NCBI RefSeq assembly: GCF_026391055.1
Contig: NZ_JAPLET010000017.1
Coordinates: 62,001-126,000, forward strand
DNA from: Spirosoma sp.
GTDB taxonomy: Bacteria; Bacteroidota; Bacteroidia; Cytophagales; Spirosomataceae
Direction of reading: 5' to 3'
DNA: 64,000 nucleotides
The notes under the pieces are model-generated. The model saw only the letters and a program-made list of their open reading frames with translations. It was not told where the DNA came from and did no database searches. The position numbers were made by a program, and so were the translations under genes. Of this stretch, positions 34,402 through 44,453 are shown piece by piece (the stretch's first letter is position 1; the number at the start of each line of letters is the position of its first letter).

Positions 34402-37400
34402 CTAATTATTCTCTTTCAGCGTCGCCAGAAAGCTGACCACGTCGCGGATTTCACGTTTCGTAAGCAGGTACTTCATTTCGGGCATACTTGAAGGTGAGTT
34501 GGTACGTTTGGCGATCTGGTCTTTCTTGATGGCTACGTCCGGCTGGTCGCCCACTTTGACGGATACATCGGTATTGGTTTCGCCCTGGAGTATACCGCTG
34601 ACGGTTTTGCCATTTTTCAGCTTCAGCGTGACCGTTCCGAAGCCCGGTGCCAGTCGCGCGCTGGGGTTGATGAGGGCTTCAAGCAGCTGCTCGCGGGTGA
34701 GTCGGCTGGCAACGCCGTTCAGACGCGGACCAGCATTACCACCCAAATCGTCGTAGGAATGGCACCGGATACACTGAGCCGTCTGGTGACGGAAGAAAAT
34801 CCGACGACCTAAGTCCGGCTCACCTCCCATCAAACTACCCTTGAACGAAGCAGCCAGCGCATCGGGCGACATTTTATCGTTGATCGCTTTGTACCGGGCC
34901 GCCAACTGGGGCGATTTGCTGCTCTCGATGGCCTCGCCCAGCTCCAACTGTAATTCAGCGGGGAGCGAACCAGCCTGTAATTTAGCCAGCAATGGGTCGA
35001 ACGCTTTCTGCGAATTTTTGACCGGCAATTTACCCAATGTGAGCAGAGCGGCCTGCTTTTCTTCCGTCGTTCGGTTGGCGATCACGTCGGTGAGAAGCGT
35101 TACCATCCGGTCCTTGTCCATCGTGGTTTTGCTCAGCAGATCAAGGCCTGCAACGCGAACGCCTTTTTCTTTATCGGCCATTGCCACCTCAATGGCTTTG
35201 CTCTGTTGTGGGTCGTTCAGGGAAGTCAGTGCCCGCAAGGCAGCAATACGAACGGCCGGTTCTTTATCCTCGTTCAACCGGATGAACAAAGCGGAACCGG
35301 CTTCTTTCAGGCCCATTCGCTCAATGGATTTGATAGCACTGAGCCGCAGGGTTTGGTCGGCGCTTGACACCAGTTTGATAAACGCATCGCCCGTTTTGGT
35401 TTTCAGAGCGGCTACATCACGATTAACCACGCCCCGGTACCGGCCATCGACCCGATCCAGCACCGATGGTGAGGCCCAGGTGCTGAGTGCATCCATGGCT
35501 TCGGCTCGCATCGCTACGGGGCTGCCTTCTTTCTGGGCATAGGCCATCAGCGTTTGCATGGCCTCCGGCGTACCCACCCGCAGATTGGCGTTGATGGCCC
35601 GGCGAATGAGAGGTTCGTTAGTAAAACTCGTCGTTTGCAGGACTTTACCCAGTGCTGGTAAAGCTTCGGGAATCGACAGGTCGTCGTTGATGCCACGAGC
35701 GGCTTCGGTTACGACAAACTCGTCTTTATCGGCCAGGAAGCTGGCAATACCCGGATTATTCATGCGCCGAAGAGCCACCACAGCGGCAATGCGTACCGCC
35801 CGCGATGGACTGCTGGCCAGCGCAATAACAGGTTCTGCTTTTCCGATCCGGGCCAGGGCCAGGCTACCCGCATGACGGATGTAAGCATCTTCGTCGTTGT
35901 TGGCTTCCAGCAGTTGAATGATGGGCTGAATGGCGGGTTCGTAGGCGATTCGTCCCAGCGCTTCGGCGGCAAAGAACCGCGCCCGGCTGTTGCTGTCTTT
36001 CAGTAACGGAATCAGGGCCGCACCGGCTTCTTTGTAGCGAACATCGCCCAGCCATTTGGCAGCCTGCGCCCGAATTTCGGCGTCACTATCCTGAAGCAAC
36101 GGCATCAATAACTGACCATACTGTTTATCCTGACGGGCCAGTTGACTAATGCCCCAGATACCATGCACCCGCGCCAGTTGGTTGCCGGTTTGCTTGGTCG
36201 ATGCGGTCAATACTTCCACCCCTTTGGCACCTCGTTTCACCAGTTCAAACTGGGCTTTCTGCCGGACACGCATGTCGGGGTTCTTCAGTAAATCACCCAG
36301 AGACGCTTCCGAACGGCCCGCAAATTTCTCGGCCAGCAACGTTTGAGTTAACTTCCGTTCGGCAGAACCGGCACCGGCTTTATCGTCCAGTTTCCAGATG
36401 CGACCGTAATCTTTGGTGTCCCATCCGTTGATCCAGTCGGCAACGTACAACGCACCGTCGGGACCGAAGTCGATACCGGTCGCCAGCACATTACCCAGCA
36501 CCCGTTTCTCTTCGCCCAGCTCAAACGAAGCACCCTTAGGCTTTAGTTTGAACGCATGAATACCCGACTTGGCCGGGTTTCCGACAAATTCGGCCACGAA
36601 AAACATGTTTTTGTAAGCGGGGCTCAACGCCGTGCCGGGGTTGTATTTCATACCGGCGGGGCCGCTCACGTAGTTGGTAATGGTGGGAGTAATGTAAGCC
36701 GCCTGCCCGTCAAAACGGGGTTTATACATCTGCTCGTCCATCCACACTTTGTAGGTATTGTTGCGGGGGTCGCGGTATTTGCCGTACTGCCAGTTGCTGC
36801 GCCAGCCCGTATCGGAACCGTTCACGATGTAGACCAGCCGCTCTTTTTCGCCCGGATGATCGCCGTCGTTGTCCTCGCTGATGAGGTTACCGTATTCATC
36901 GAAAACGAACTCGTGGACGTTCCGAACGCCATGGGCGAACACTTCAAAATCGCTGCCATCGGGGTTGGAACGCACCACCACACCACTGTTCGGGTGTTCC
37001 CATTTCTTGCCGTCCGGGCCTTTACCGTTGAAGCCAATGTCGCCAATCTGCCAGTAGATTTTCCCATCCGGCCCCATCTCAATACCCGACATACCGTGAC
37101 CGCTAAAGCCTACGTGAATGCCATAGCCGTGCGAGATCGAGGTTTTTGTTTCGGCGATCCCGTCACCGTCTTTGTCCTGCATCCGCCACAGGTCGGGCGC
37201 AACGGCCACGTACAGATCATTGCCATGAGCCATTACGCCCCCGGCAACGTCGGTGACTTCGTCGTGAAAATCATCGACGACCAACTGCGTCATATCGGCC
37301 ACGCCATCGCCGTTGGTATCTTCAATCCGGAAAATATTTTCCTTCTCCACCGTCATGTCGCGCCAGTCGTGGGAGCCGTCGCCATTGACATCTTTCAGCC

Positions 37401-37827
37401 ATTCGTTTTTCTTGCTGTTTTCGGGCGATAGTACCCGGTGCAGGAAGGCCCGTTTATCTTCGACCGTTTGCAGGCGATTGGATTCGATTTCCCAATCCTG
37501 ATGCGCCCGAATATCGAATTCAGAATTTTTCTGTCGGTTGGTTCGAGTGTAAAACAAGCGCCCGTTTTCGTCAATATCAATACCGATGGGGTCGGCCACC
37601 AGCGAATCGACGCCCCACAGACTCAGGCTCAGCCCCTGGGCCAGCTCGGGGGTTACGGTGGCTTCAATGGCTTTGGCTAGTTGGGCCGCTTTGGCGGGGT
37701 CCATCCGCTTGATCCGGCGATTGATCGGGTCTTTCTCGACCTGATAGCCCAGCAGACAGAGCGTAGGAACCAGCGCGCCGAGCCAGAGGAGTTTTTTACC
37801 GGTCAGGCTAACGTTGCTTTTTTTCAT
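34402..37827 (-). CDS. PVC-type cytochrome c with dehydrogenase-like propeller and HEAT repeats
   Basis: A 1,141-residue exported redox protein. An N-terminal membrane signal (KKLLWLGALVPTLCLLGY) is followed by a sorbosone/glucose-dehydrogenase-like six-bladed propeller (~60-490; DPIGIDIDENGRLFYTR, GVRNVHEFVFDEYGNLISEDNDGD, GIDFGPDGALYVADWINGWD). Many HEAT repeats fill ~500-1000 (AAKWLGDVRYKEAGAALIPLL and similar units). A C-terminal cytochrome c domain has CIRCH as heme-binding motif near 1,035 and Met in SSMPEMKY as a candidate axial ligand. Such proteins are thought to oxidise sugars in the periplasm, passing electrons to the respiratory chain. Single gene; strong stem-loop at its end. Confidence 0.9.
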   Translation of the reverse strand: MKKSNVSLTGKKLLWLGALVPTLCLLGYQVEKDPINRRIKRMDPAKAAQLAKAIEATVTPELAQGLSLSLWGVDSLVADPIGIDIDENGRLFYTRTNRQKNSEFDIRAHQDWEIESNRLQTVEDKRAFLHRVLSPENSKKNEWLKDVNGDGSHDWRDMTVEKENIFRIEDTNGDGVADMTQLVVDDFHDEVTDVAGGVMAHGNDLYVAVAPDLWRMQDKDGDGIAETKTSISHGYGIHVGFSGHGMSGIEMGPDGKIYWQIGDIGFNGKGPDGKKWEHPNSGVVVRSNPDGSDFEVFAHGVRNVHEFVFDEYGNLISEDNDGDHPGEKERLVYIVNGSDTGWRSNWQYGKYRDPRNNTYKVWMDEQMYKPRFDGQAAYITPTITNYVSGPAGMKYNPGTALSPAYKNMFFVAEFVGNPAKSGIHAFKLKPKGASFELGEEKRVLGNVLATGIDFGPDGALYVADWINGWDTKDYGRIWKLDDKAGAGSAERKLTQTLLAEKFAGRSEASLGDLLKNPDMRVRQKAQFELVKRGAKGVEVLTASTKQTGNQLARVHGIWGISQLARQDKQYGQLLMPLLQDSDAEIRAQAAKWLGDVRYKEAGAALIPLLKDSNSRARFFAAEALGRIAYEPAIQPIIQLLEANNDEDAYIRHAGSLALARIGKAEPVIALASSPSRAVRIAAVVALRRMNNPGIASFLADKDEFVVTEAARGINDDLSIPEALPALGKVLQTTSFTNEPLIRRAINANLRVGTPEAMQTLMAYAQKEGSPVAMRAEAMDALSTWASPSVLDRVDGRYRGVVNRDVAALKTKTGDAFIKLVSSADQTLRLSAIKSIERMGLKEAGSALFIRLNEDKEPAVRIAALRALTSLNDPQQSKAIEVAMADKEKGVRVAGLDLLSKTTMDKDRMVTLLTDVIANRTTEEKQAALLTLGKLPVKNSQKAFDPLLAKLQAGSLPAELQLELGEAIESSKSPQLAARYKAINDKMSPDALAASFKGSLMGGEPDLGRRIFFRHQTAQCIRCHSYDDLGGNAGPRLNGVASRLTREQLLEALINPSARLAPGFGTVTLKLKNGKTVSGILQGETNTDVSVKVGDQPDVAIKKDQIAKRTNSPSSMPEMKYLLTKREIRDVVSFLATLKENN

Positions 37828-38140
37828 GTTAATCAGGAGTAAAACACATGTAAGACAGGAAAGCTGATTCGCAGGCTAATGTAAGGCTGCTGCCGGAGCT
37901 GTGCTTCGTACAGCAGCCTTGTTTTCTTAGATCATAACGATGGTGAAATTCAGCATTCTGTTTACTGCTTGAAAGCCATTTTCGGCCAAACGCTACTTTA
38001 ATTTATCAAATATGTTTTGCCCATTTATCTTCCTGGTGAATTTATACCGACCCGCTGTTGACCCGGCCGGTATCTGGTACGGGTTGCCTATCGCCCAGTT
38101 AATGACACTCAGCCAATGACCTGTTTTGGGGTACGCCCGT
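37828..38140. other. Intergenic region upstream of the HEAT/cytochrome gene
   Basis: About 310 bases without a gene, presumably holding the promoter of the gene at 34402. It contains a 10-bp stem-loop at 37883-37920 (AAGGCTGCTG/CAGCAGCCTT) followed by GTTTTC on the plus strand, although no plus-strand gene ends there. I see no clear TAnnTTTG element. Confidence 0.5.
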
Positions 38141-39370
38141 TTAATGAAAAAACAGGCACACCCGTCTATTGAACCGGCGATTTTCTTCGGTATCGTTGGG
38201 TGCGGCCGGGCATTTTGCGCCCTTGGCTTCCAGCCTCAATCGCTCCTCGGATACCCCTTGCTGCCTTAGATAAGCCCGCGTACTTCTTGCCCGAAATTCG
38301 GATAGCGTCAGATTTAGCCGTAGGTCGCCAATGGCATCGGTGTACCCAACAAGTAGAATCGACTGCTCCGGACGCCGGTGCAACTCGCGTGCAATCCGGT
38401 TCAAGGTTACTTTCGCCGAATCGGTAAGCTCATAACTACTTTGGGGGAAATAGATAACACGCCGGCTAACCGTTTGAGGCTGGTCGGCCTCCAGAGGCAC
38501 ATAACCGGTAATCCCTTCGGCCACATGAACGGGCTCACGAAGTAAATCGCCGTTGGGCTTCATACCCGTTAACTGGTAGTTCCCAGGTGGGGCCGCCCCC
38601 AAAAAATGAGTCTTGTCAATGGGTGTTAACGGGTATACGTGCCCCCCTTTGGTAGCGGTTAATCGCAGGTTACTGGCCCCTGGCAACCTGACCATCAATA
38701 CCGTAGGGGTTGGATTTAGCCGAATTGTCAGCACCACGGGGGTATCGCTGTCGGCGACGACCACATTGCCCAGGTAGGGCTGATAAGCCTTTGCGTTCAC
38801 CTCGATAGCGACAATATCCGAAGCAATCAATTTCAGGTGTTGATTACTGGTTGTATAACACGCTGGCCCGGATAGTTTGGTGGAGAACAGACAGAGCGTC
38901 GCCAGCACGGGGCGATTCGTCAAGGCATCGGAAACAAGAAACTGAACGGGGGCACGGGCCTGGTGAAGCGTATCGGCGGTTAACCGGAGAGGGCGCTGTT
39001 CTGACTGAAAGTAAGGTTGGCTGGCAGAAGGTTTGTCGATGGGAACCAGCGGGATCACCACCCGAAAAGAGAGCGAATCGCTCACCCTGCCCGCCCAGTG
39101 AACCGGCACGGTTATGGTTCGATAGCCGGTACTTTTCAGTACAAGGCTGCGGGCACCTTTAGGCACAATACCGGTAAATCCTGCGGCCGAAAACGCCTGT
39201 TCAGCGATTGTTTGCCGGGCGGAATCGACCCACTGATAACTACCGGGCAAGGGCTGATGCCACCGATGATCCTGTACCTCGCCCTGCAACCGGATGACCT
39301 GCGCCCGAACTTCGTTTTCAGTGCCCTGGAGTAGATAACTGAACACCAGCAATAAACAAAGCTTTGGCAT
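38141..39370 (-). CDS. OmpA-family protein with N-terminal beta domains
   Basis: A 409-residue exported protein, last gene of a six-gene minus-strand operon (3 bases after the TPR gene). Signal peptide in the first ~23 residues (ending VRAQ). Residues ~25-290 are beta-rich repeats resembling carboxypeptidase-regulatory/PEGA-like modules (LVLKSTGYRTITVPVHW, IEVNAKAYQPYLGNVVV). The C-terminal ~110 residues are an OmpA peptidoglycan-binding domain: VIYFPQSSYELTDSAKVTL, ILLVGYTDAIGDLRLNLTLSEFRARSTRAYL (Asp and Arg that bind diaminopimelate), and a closing ENRRFNRRVCLFF. It would tie the envelope complex to the cell wall. Confidence 0.88.
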   Translation of the reverse strand: MPKLCLLLVFSYLLQGTENEVRAQVIRLQGEVQDHRWHQPLPGSYQWVDSARQTIAEQAFSAAGFTGIVPKGARSLVLKSTGYRTITVPVHWAGRVSDSLSFRVVIPLVPIDKPSASQPYFQSEQRPLRLTADTLHQARAPVQFLVSDALTNRPVLATLCLFSTKLSGPACYTTSNQHLKLIASDIVAIEVNAKAYQPYLGNVVVADSDTPVVLTIRLNPTPTVLMVRLPGASNLRLTATKGGHVYPLTPIDKTHFLGAAPPGNYQLTGMKPNGDLLREPVHVAEGITGYVPLEADQPQTVSRRVIYFPQSSYELTDSAKVTLNRIARELHRRPEQSILLVGYTDAIGDLRLNLTLSEFRARSTRAYLRQQGVSEERLRLEAKGAKCPAAPNDTEENRRFNRRVCLFFH

Positions 39371-39373
39371 AAA

Positions 39374-42259
39374 TCATGGGCGGTAGCGATTGATAAGCTG
39401 TTGGTAAGCCGCTGTTTTCCGAAAATCTTTTCGAACGAAATCCAATAGCCGGTCTTTTTTCAGAAATTCTTTCGGGATACCCATCTGCAGGGCTTTCTCC
39501 AGTTGAGCCAGAGCTTTGCTATCGTCATTAGCCTGCAAATGAGCACAGGCCAGCACATACTGGATCTTCGGGGCGTTTTCGGGGGAGACGTTCGTTGTCG
39601 AAAAACCGGCGAGTCTGGTGTTCATGGGCAACTGCCCCGTCCGGACCTGTGCATAGGTGCGTAAATAAAAACATTCATCCGTACAGGCTACCCCATCGTA
39701 TTGCCCTACTTTATTTAACTCGCTGAGGGCCTCCAGGTATTTCCCCAGGGCCATCAGACAACGCCCTTTGCCAAGCGCCACCACGTTGGCCAGCAGATGA
39801 TCCCGGTCCACTTCCTGGCAGTGGGTGTATTCCTTCAGGGCATCTTCATATTTTTCCCGATGCTCGATCATCAAGGCCAGCGGCAGGTAATGAGCCGCTA
39901 CTGTGGGCTCCAGTTGAACCGCTTTGTTGTAGTCGTCGCGGGCGCGATCTGGCTTGCCAATGGCTTCGTAGGTTCGCCCCCGTTCCGCATAGGCCGATGC
40001 CCAGTCTTTAGCGACGGACAGGGCCTCTTCAAACTGGTCGAGGGCATCGTCGTATTGCCGAAGGGCGTAGGCGCATTTGCCCGACAGGTAATACGTTTCG
40101 GCGAAAAAAGTGGGCGGATAGCGTCTTTCGAGCTGCCGACGCAGGTTACGCACAGTCGACAGGATTCCCTGCGCTTTGTCGTACTGATGCAGCGCCATGC
40201 GAGCTTTGGCCTCACCGAGGGCTGCTTCGTACGAGGTTGGCAGGAGCGTCAGAGATTGGTTAAAGTCGTCGACAGCTTCGGCATAGGCCGCTTTCCGGAG
40301 TTTTGTTAAGCCCCGCTGATAGAAACTCAGGGCATTGGTCGGATTATACCGGATGGCATTCGTCAGGGCGCTATCGGCCTCGTTAGTTTCGCCACGGCCA
40401 GCATGGATTTTACCCTTCGCAAGCCAGGCGTCGGCATAGTCGGGTTTTATCGTCAGGGCAATGCTCAGCAGGGTCAGGGCTTCGGGGAGTTTCCGGCTTT
40501 GCAGTACCTGTTCACTTTGTGCATAGAAAGCCTCCGCCAGGGAGTCGATGCGGCTGCGGGTGGCGGCATCCAGCCCCAGTTCGATGGACCGGGCAAAGTC
40601 AGCCCCTGCCAGCGCATATTGTTTCAGGCACACCTGGGCGTATCCACGGTGAAAATAAAGCATGGGTTGCCGCCGACTCCGGTTGATTCCTTCGGTAAAG
40701 TCGGCTGCTGCTTTCTCGCAAAGGCCGGTTTGCTGGTATAAAACGCCCCGCAGCTGATAGTAAAGCGGCTTCTGGTCACTAATTCGTATGGCTTCGTTAT
40801 AATCGGCAAACGCTTCGGCGATTCGGTTGGTACGAATACGATACGTAGCCCGGCGCGCCCTAAGATCGGGATTGGTGGGGTCGACGGTCAGGTAGACCGA
40901 TAAATCGGCGGCTGCTTTGGGGAAGTCGCCCATGCGGGCGTACAAATCGGCGCGGGATTCGAGGGCGTCCAGATTCTGAAAGTCGAGTCGTATCGACTCA
41001 TTCAAATCCTTGAGAGCATCTTTATACTCCCTGAGCTGCGTGTAGCATTTGCCCCGCCCCAGGTACCAGTCCGAACTATTGGCGTTGTTTCCCGGCGTTT
41101 TGTTCTGCTTCCGGTCTTCCTCAATCAGGCGATTATAGTCTTTGAGCAGTTCCCGGTACTGGCCCGCCGAAAATCGTTCGTCGAGTTCCGCTTTTCGACG
41201 GGCTTTTACGATCAGCTCTTTAATTTGACCGGTTAAATTAACGGAGTCGGGCTGCAGGTCAGATAGGCGCTGCATCAACGCCAGCGCTTCGGCATAGCGC
41301 CGTTTCCGCAGGGCCAGGTCGGCGCGTTTCCGCATTTCGGTCATCGAGTTCCGGGCGCGTTCTTCCAGCACCCGCTGAATCCGAAACATCCGTAGTTTGG
41401 GCGTCAGGTCTTCAAATGGCTTTTGTTTTTCGGCCTGTTCATAGCGTTGCAGTGCCGTTTCCAGATCATTGGCGGCGAAGGCTTTTTCCCCCTCTCCGAG
41501 CAGTTTCTGGTAAGCCTCCAGTAGGGCTTCCTCGCGTTCCCTCTCGGGGTCGACGGGTGCGATTGCGACAAGCTGTGCAGAATCCTTCCCGTTCTTTAGC
41601 GAATCGGTGGCTGCCGTCAATTGCCGGGGAGCGGCTTCTTTAAGCGGAACATTATTCAGCAACCGATTCGTTGAATCGGCCTGTGTCATGAAGGCAAGCC
41701 GGGTGATCAGAACGGCCCATTTCGTACCCGCCCGATCGGCCCGTACTTCGGCCACCCGCCGAACCGGCACGTATGGCTTGTCGATCTTGGTGTGTTTTCC
41801 GCTAAAGAACGACGTATAAAATACTTTGACGTACAGCGAGTTACCTTTCTTGAGATCCGAAACCGTAATGCCGGAGAACTGAATACTGCTTTGGCTTGCC
41901 TTGGCATAGAGCAAATCGAAATTAGCCAGGTATTTTTCGACAGACACATCCAGAACGGTACCAACGGCGGCCCGGCTGGGGCTGATGTCATCTTCCACGA
42001 TTACGTCTTTGTCGGCAAAGAGCTGGTTTACGCCAGGCGAAAAACTCTCATTGATAAGAGCATTTCGTTCGGCCTCGCCCAGGTCGGTCAGGCTCAATAC
42101 ATTCAGCAAGTCATTCAGTCCCCGTTCAACTTTCCGGCGGGCCAGCAGCTTCACTTCGTCATTGTCGCGGATGGTCAGTTCCTGAGCGAGCGACACCGAC
42201 GACCCGCCGATGCTGCCCAGCAGAACAAGAATAAACCAGTAGCGGGTTGGGTAAGCCAT
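39374..42259 (-). CDS. Large exported TPR-repeat protein
   Basis: A 961-residue protein with a signal peptide (ending SVSLAQ). The first ~200 residues are a non-TPR beta/alpha region with a KWAVLI-type strand near 195 that recalls the C-terminal region of the next gene upstream (42271). From ~255 to the end there are about 17 tetratricopeptide-type helical pairs in two blocks (for example ALKDLNESIRLDFQNLDALE, AFADYNEAIRISDQKPLYYQ, ALSFYQRGLTKLRKAAYAEA). TPR superhelices bind protein partners, so this is a likely scaffold for the envelope proteins encoded around it. In the middle of the operon 38141-45977. Confidence 0.88.
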   Translation of the reverse strand: MAYPTRYWFILVLLGSIGGSSVSLAQELTIRDNDEVKLLARRKVERGLNDLLNVLSLTDLGEAERNALINESFSPGVNQLFADKDVIVEDDISPSRAAVGTVLDVSVEKYLANFDLLYAKASQSSIQFSGITVSDLKKGNSLYVKVFYTSFFSGKHTKIDKPYVPVRRVAEVRADRAGTKWAVLITRLAFMTQADSTNRLLNNVPLKEAAPRQLTAATDSLKNGKDSAQLVAIAPVDPEREREEALLEAYQKLLGEGEKAFAANDLETALQRYEQAEKQKPFEDLTPKLRMFRIQRVLEERARNSMTEMRKRADLALRKRRYAEALALMQRLSDLQPDSVNLTGQIKELIVKARRKAELDERFSAGQYRELLKDYNRLIEEDRKQNKTPGNNANSSDWYLGRGKCYTQLREYKDALKDLNESIRLDFQNLDALESRADLYARMGDFPKAAADLSVYLTVDPTNPDLRARRATYRIRTNRIAEAFADYNEAIRISDQKPLYYQLRGVLYQQTGLCEKAAADFTEGINRSRRQPMLYFHRGYAQVCLKQYALAGADFARSIELGLDAATRSRIDSLAEAFYAQSEQVLQSRKLPEALTLLSIALTIKPDYADAWLAKGKIHAGRGETNEADSALTNAIRYNPTNALSFYQRGLTKLRKAAYAEAVDDFNQSLTLLPTSYEAALGEAKARMALHQYDKAQGILSTVRNLRRQLERRYPPTFFAETYYLSGKCAYALRQYDDALDQFEEALSVAKDWASAYAERGRTYEAIGKPDRARDDYNKAVQLEPTVAAHYLPLALMIEHREKYEDALKEYTHCQEVDRDHLLANVVALGKGRCLMALGKYLEALSELNKVGQYDGVACTDECFYLRTYAQVRTGQLPMNTRLAGFSTTNVSPENAPKIQYVLACAHLQANDDSKALAQLEKALQMGIPKEFLKKDRLLDFVRKDFRKTAAYQQLINRYRP

Positions 42260-42270
42260 CGTCAGGGGTT

Positions 42271-43413
42271 TTACTGGGTGGTCACTACGCCTACGTTACC
42301 AAGCAGCACATCCCATTTGCGTTCTCCCCGTCCTTCCTGTTGTTTTTTGTAGGGGGTAAGCATCACATCGACATCTTTCTCGGTGATGTCGCTATACTGA
42401 ATTTCGCCTTTGCCGTTGAGGCCCGAAAACCGCTGTTCTCCCTTTATTTTACCGTAATAGTTGCCATCGTCTTTCTGGGTCAACTCCTGCACATACTGAA
42501 TGTCGCCCCATTCGAGGGATACGCTTTTGTAGGGAATCAGCTTGAGCCGGATCAGGTAATCTTTGATCTTGTAGGTATTGGGTTGCCCACCTCTTATCAT
42601 GGAGCTAACCTGAATGACGGCATCGGGCCGGAACATTTTTATAACCTGGCTGATGGCTTTATCTTTTTGCCCGGCATCGGCAGTTTTGTCGGCAATAACG
42701 CCCAGCATGACCGCAAACTCCTGCACGAGCCCCAGCCCCTGCGCCCGGTAATCTTTATACTCGGCATCTGTCAGTTGCAGGGGCGTTATTGGTTCAGTTT
42801 TGGTTTTTACGGGCTTGTCGGCTTCACTGGTCCGGTCTTCTTTGGGTGCGGGAGCTGGCGGGGTGGCGGGCGTTTCTTTTTTGCGTTTGGGCTCGTCGGC
42901 CAGCAGGTTGGGGTTATCGCACAGGAAAGTGGCATCGGCAATTAGCTCGTGCTTGCCACTCTGGTAGAAAATACCAACCAGGTCTGATTTGGGCAAACTC
43001 GATGCGGCACCATCCAGCGTCGTGTAGTTCACAACATCCCCCTGTGCATACGCTACCTTGCCATAAATGACCTCCGCCGGAATGGCCCGAATAATGATGT
43101 CGCAGGGGGGCGAATCGGTGCCATTCATGAACTGATCGATACGCTGGTCGCGCTGGCTGGCTGGCTGGGCCAGTAGCTGATTCATGCACAGAAATCGCCC
43201 GCGGTGGTTGACCACGGCGATCACCTTGTCGGCACCGTACGAAAACCTGACGGTCGATTCACCCTTGGCTACCCGCAGCGTGACTTTTTCGGGCGTAATC
43301 TCGGCGAGTGTACCAACGGCATTGGTCAGATCGGTGAGGTAAACAACATCCTGGGCCTGGGCGAGGTGAGCGCCCAGCCAACACAAGAGGAACAACGTAC
43401 ATAGCTGTTTCAT
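42271..43413 (-). CDS. Exported protein with two copies of a beta motif shared within the cluster
   Basis: A 380-residue protein with a signal peptide (MKQLCTLFLLCWLGAHLAQAQ). Residues ~22-75 and ~113-160 each carry a motif of the form 'G.(V/I)....(D/E).V...........S/G-x-(V/L)-x-x-I-x-Y/V-x-x-G', e.g. SDLVGIFYQSGKHELI. A similar motif occurs in the products at 44454 and 47725. A Pro/Lys/Glu-rich linker spans ~180-215. The C-terminal ~110 residues end GERKWDVLLGNVGVV, similar in pattern to the N-terminal domain of the TPR protein. I do not recognise a named family. It lies between the TPR and vWA genes, with gaps of 11 and 22 bases. Confidence 0.7.
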   Translation of the reverse strand: MKQLCTLFLLCWLGAHLAQAQDVVYLTDLTNAVGTLAEITPEKVTLRVAKGESTVRFSYGADKVIAVVNHRGRFLCMNQLLAQPASQRDQRIDQFMNGTDSPPCDIIIRAIPAEVIYGKVAYAQGDVVNYTTLDGAASSLPKSDLVGIFYQSGKHELIADATFLCDNPNLLADEPKRKKETPATPPAPAPKEDRTSEADKPVKTKTEPITPLQLTDAEYKDYRAQGLGLVQEFAVMLGVIADKTADAGQKDKAISQVIKMFRPDAVIQVSSMIRGGQPNTYKIKDYLIRLKLIPYKSVSLEWGDIQYVQELTQKDDGNYYGKIKGEQRFSGLNGKGEIQYSDITEKDVDVMLTPYKKQQEGRGERKWDVLLGNVGVVTTQ

Positions 43414-43435
43414 GATGAGTCTGATTAACGACAGT

Positions 43436-44440
43436 TTATTTTACTTTCACCCAGAAAGGCACCTCCAGGGGATCTGAATTGGGAATCGAGAGCCTGATGG
43501 TGCTGGTCACCACCTCGCCCGTCCGCCAGGTACCGCTGCTGCGTACAATGGCCCATTCGGTCCGATACACCTGCCCTTTCCCGCGCAGCAGATTACCGAG
43601 CGTTCCGAATGAGGTTACCAGTTGTTCGGCATCCTTGGCATAGAAGAAAGCCCCGCAGGTTTCGGTAGCCATCCGCGACAGCACTTCCACATTCACACTC
43701 CCCGACAGGCCAATGGTGAACAGGGGAATCCCTTTCTGCTGGGCGTTGGTGATACAGGCATCCAGATCACCCGATGCCTGACCGTCGGTAAAAACGATAA
43801 CCGCTTTGTTGGAGGTAGGGGCATTTTGTGCGGTGTAATTGGTAGCCAGCACCGTAGCTTCGTACAACGGAGTACCGCCGGATACCCTGCCGGACAGGCT
43901 ATCCAATGACTTTTTTATTCCCTCTTTTTGATTCGTAAATCGACTTCTCAGGGAAAAGTAATAGTCATTGTAGCCCGAAAAAGTCGACAAGGCTACCACA
44001 TCGCCGGTACCGATATAATCCATGAATATTTTTCCCGCCTGAATGCGGAGATCGTCGGGATCGGTATCGGCGATACTACCCGACTGGTCCATGAGCATCA
44101 TGGCCGAATAGCCACCGGCTTTGGCGGTGAGCGCCGTAGACGTTGTTTTCAGCAGGTTGTAGGTGCGGTTGTAGTCATTTGGAATGCTGAAATTATTTGC
44201 CCCCAGGCCACTGATCAGGCGCCCGTTTTTATCGACAGCATAAATATCCAGCCGCATGGTCAATGTGGCGGAGCCGGGTGCCCCAACAAACATACAGCCG
44301 GTGGTTGCTGCCGATGGCTTTCCCTCAATGGTGGGCAAGGGCGGTAAGGGCACCTCCACCTCCCGGCTGCAACCCCAGGTGAACAGAAAAACGCTGAAAC
44401 ACATCAGCAGAAAAAATTGAACGAACCTTGACGTTTTCAT
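43436..44440 (-). CDS. vWA-domain lipoprotein
   Basis: A 334-residue lipoprotein; the ATG at 44440 gives the signal MKTSRFVQFFLLMCF...FTWGC. Residues ~115-285 form a von Willebrand factor A domain with an intact MIDAS metal site (MLMDQSGSIADTD: DxSxS; downstream Thr in GGTPLYEAT; Asp in VIVFTDGQASGD). A beta-rich C-terminal tail follows. vWA domains bind proteins in a metal-dependent way, so this is a candidate recognition or assembly part of the envelope complex. Member of the 38141-45977 operon. In-frame ATG 20 codons upstream lies in the preceding gene's 3' end and was rejected. Confidence 0.88.
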   Translation of the reverse strand: MKTSRFVQFFLLMCFSVFLFTWGCSREVEVPLPPLPTIEGKPSAATTGCMFVGAPGSATLTMRLDIYAVDKNGRLISGLGANNFSIPNDYNRTYNLLKTTSTALTAKAGGYSAMMLMDQSGSIADTDPDDLRIQAGKIFMDYIGTGDVVALSTFSGYNDYYFSLRSRFTNQKEGIKKSLDSLSGRVSGGTPLYEATVLATNYTAQNAPTSNKAVIVFTDGQASGDLDACITNAQQKGIPLFTIGLSGSVNVEVLSRMATETCGAFFYAKDAEQLVTSFGTLGNLLRGKGQVYRTEWAIVRSSGTWRTGEVVTSTIRLSIPNSDPLEVPFWVKVK

Positions 44441-44453
44441 GATCTGGACAGAT

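Noticed and set aside
36556-37431. 291-codon plus-strand open frame
   Set aside because: Antisense to the HEAT/cytochrome c gene, with no domain or signal of its own.
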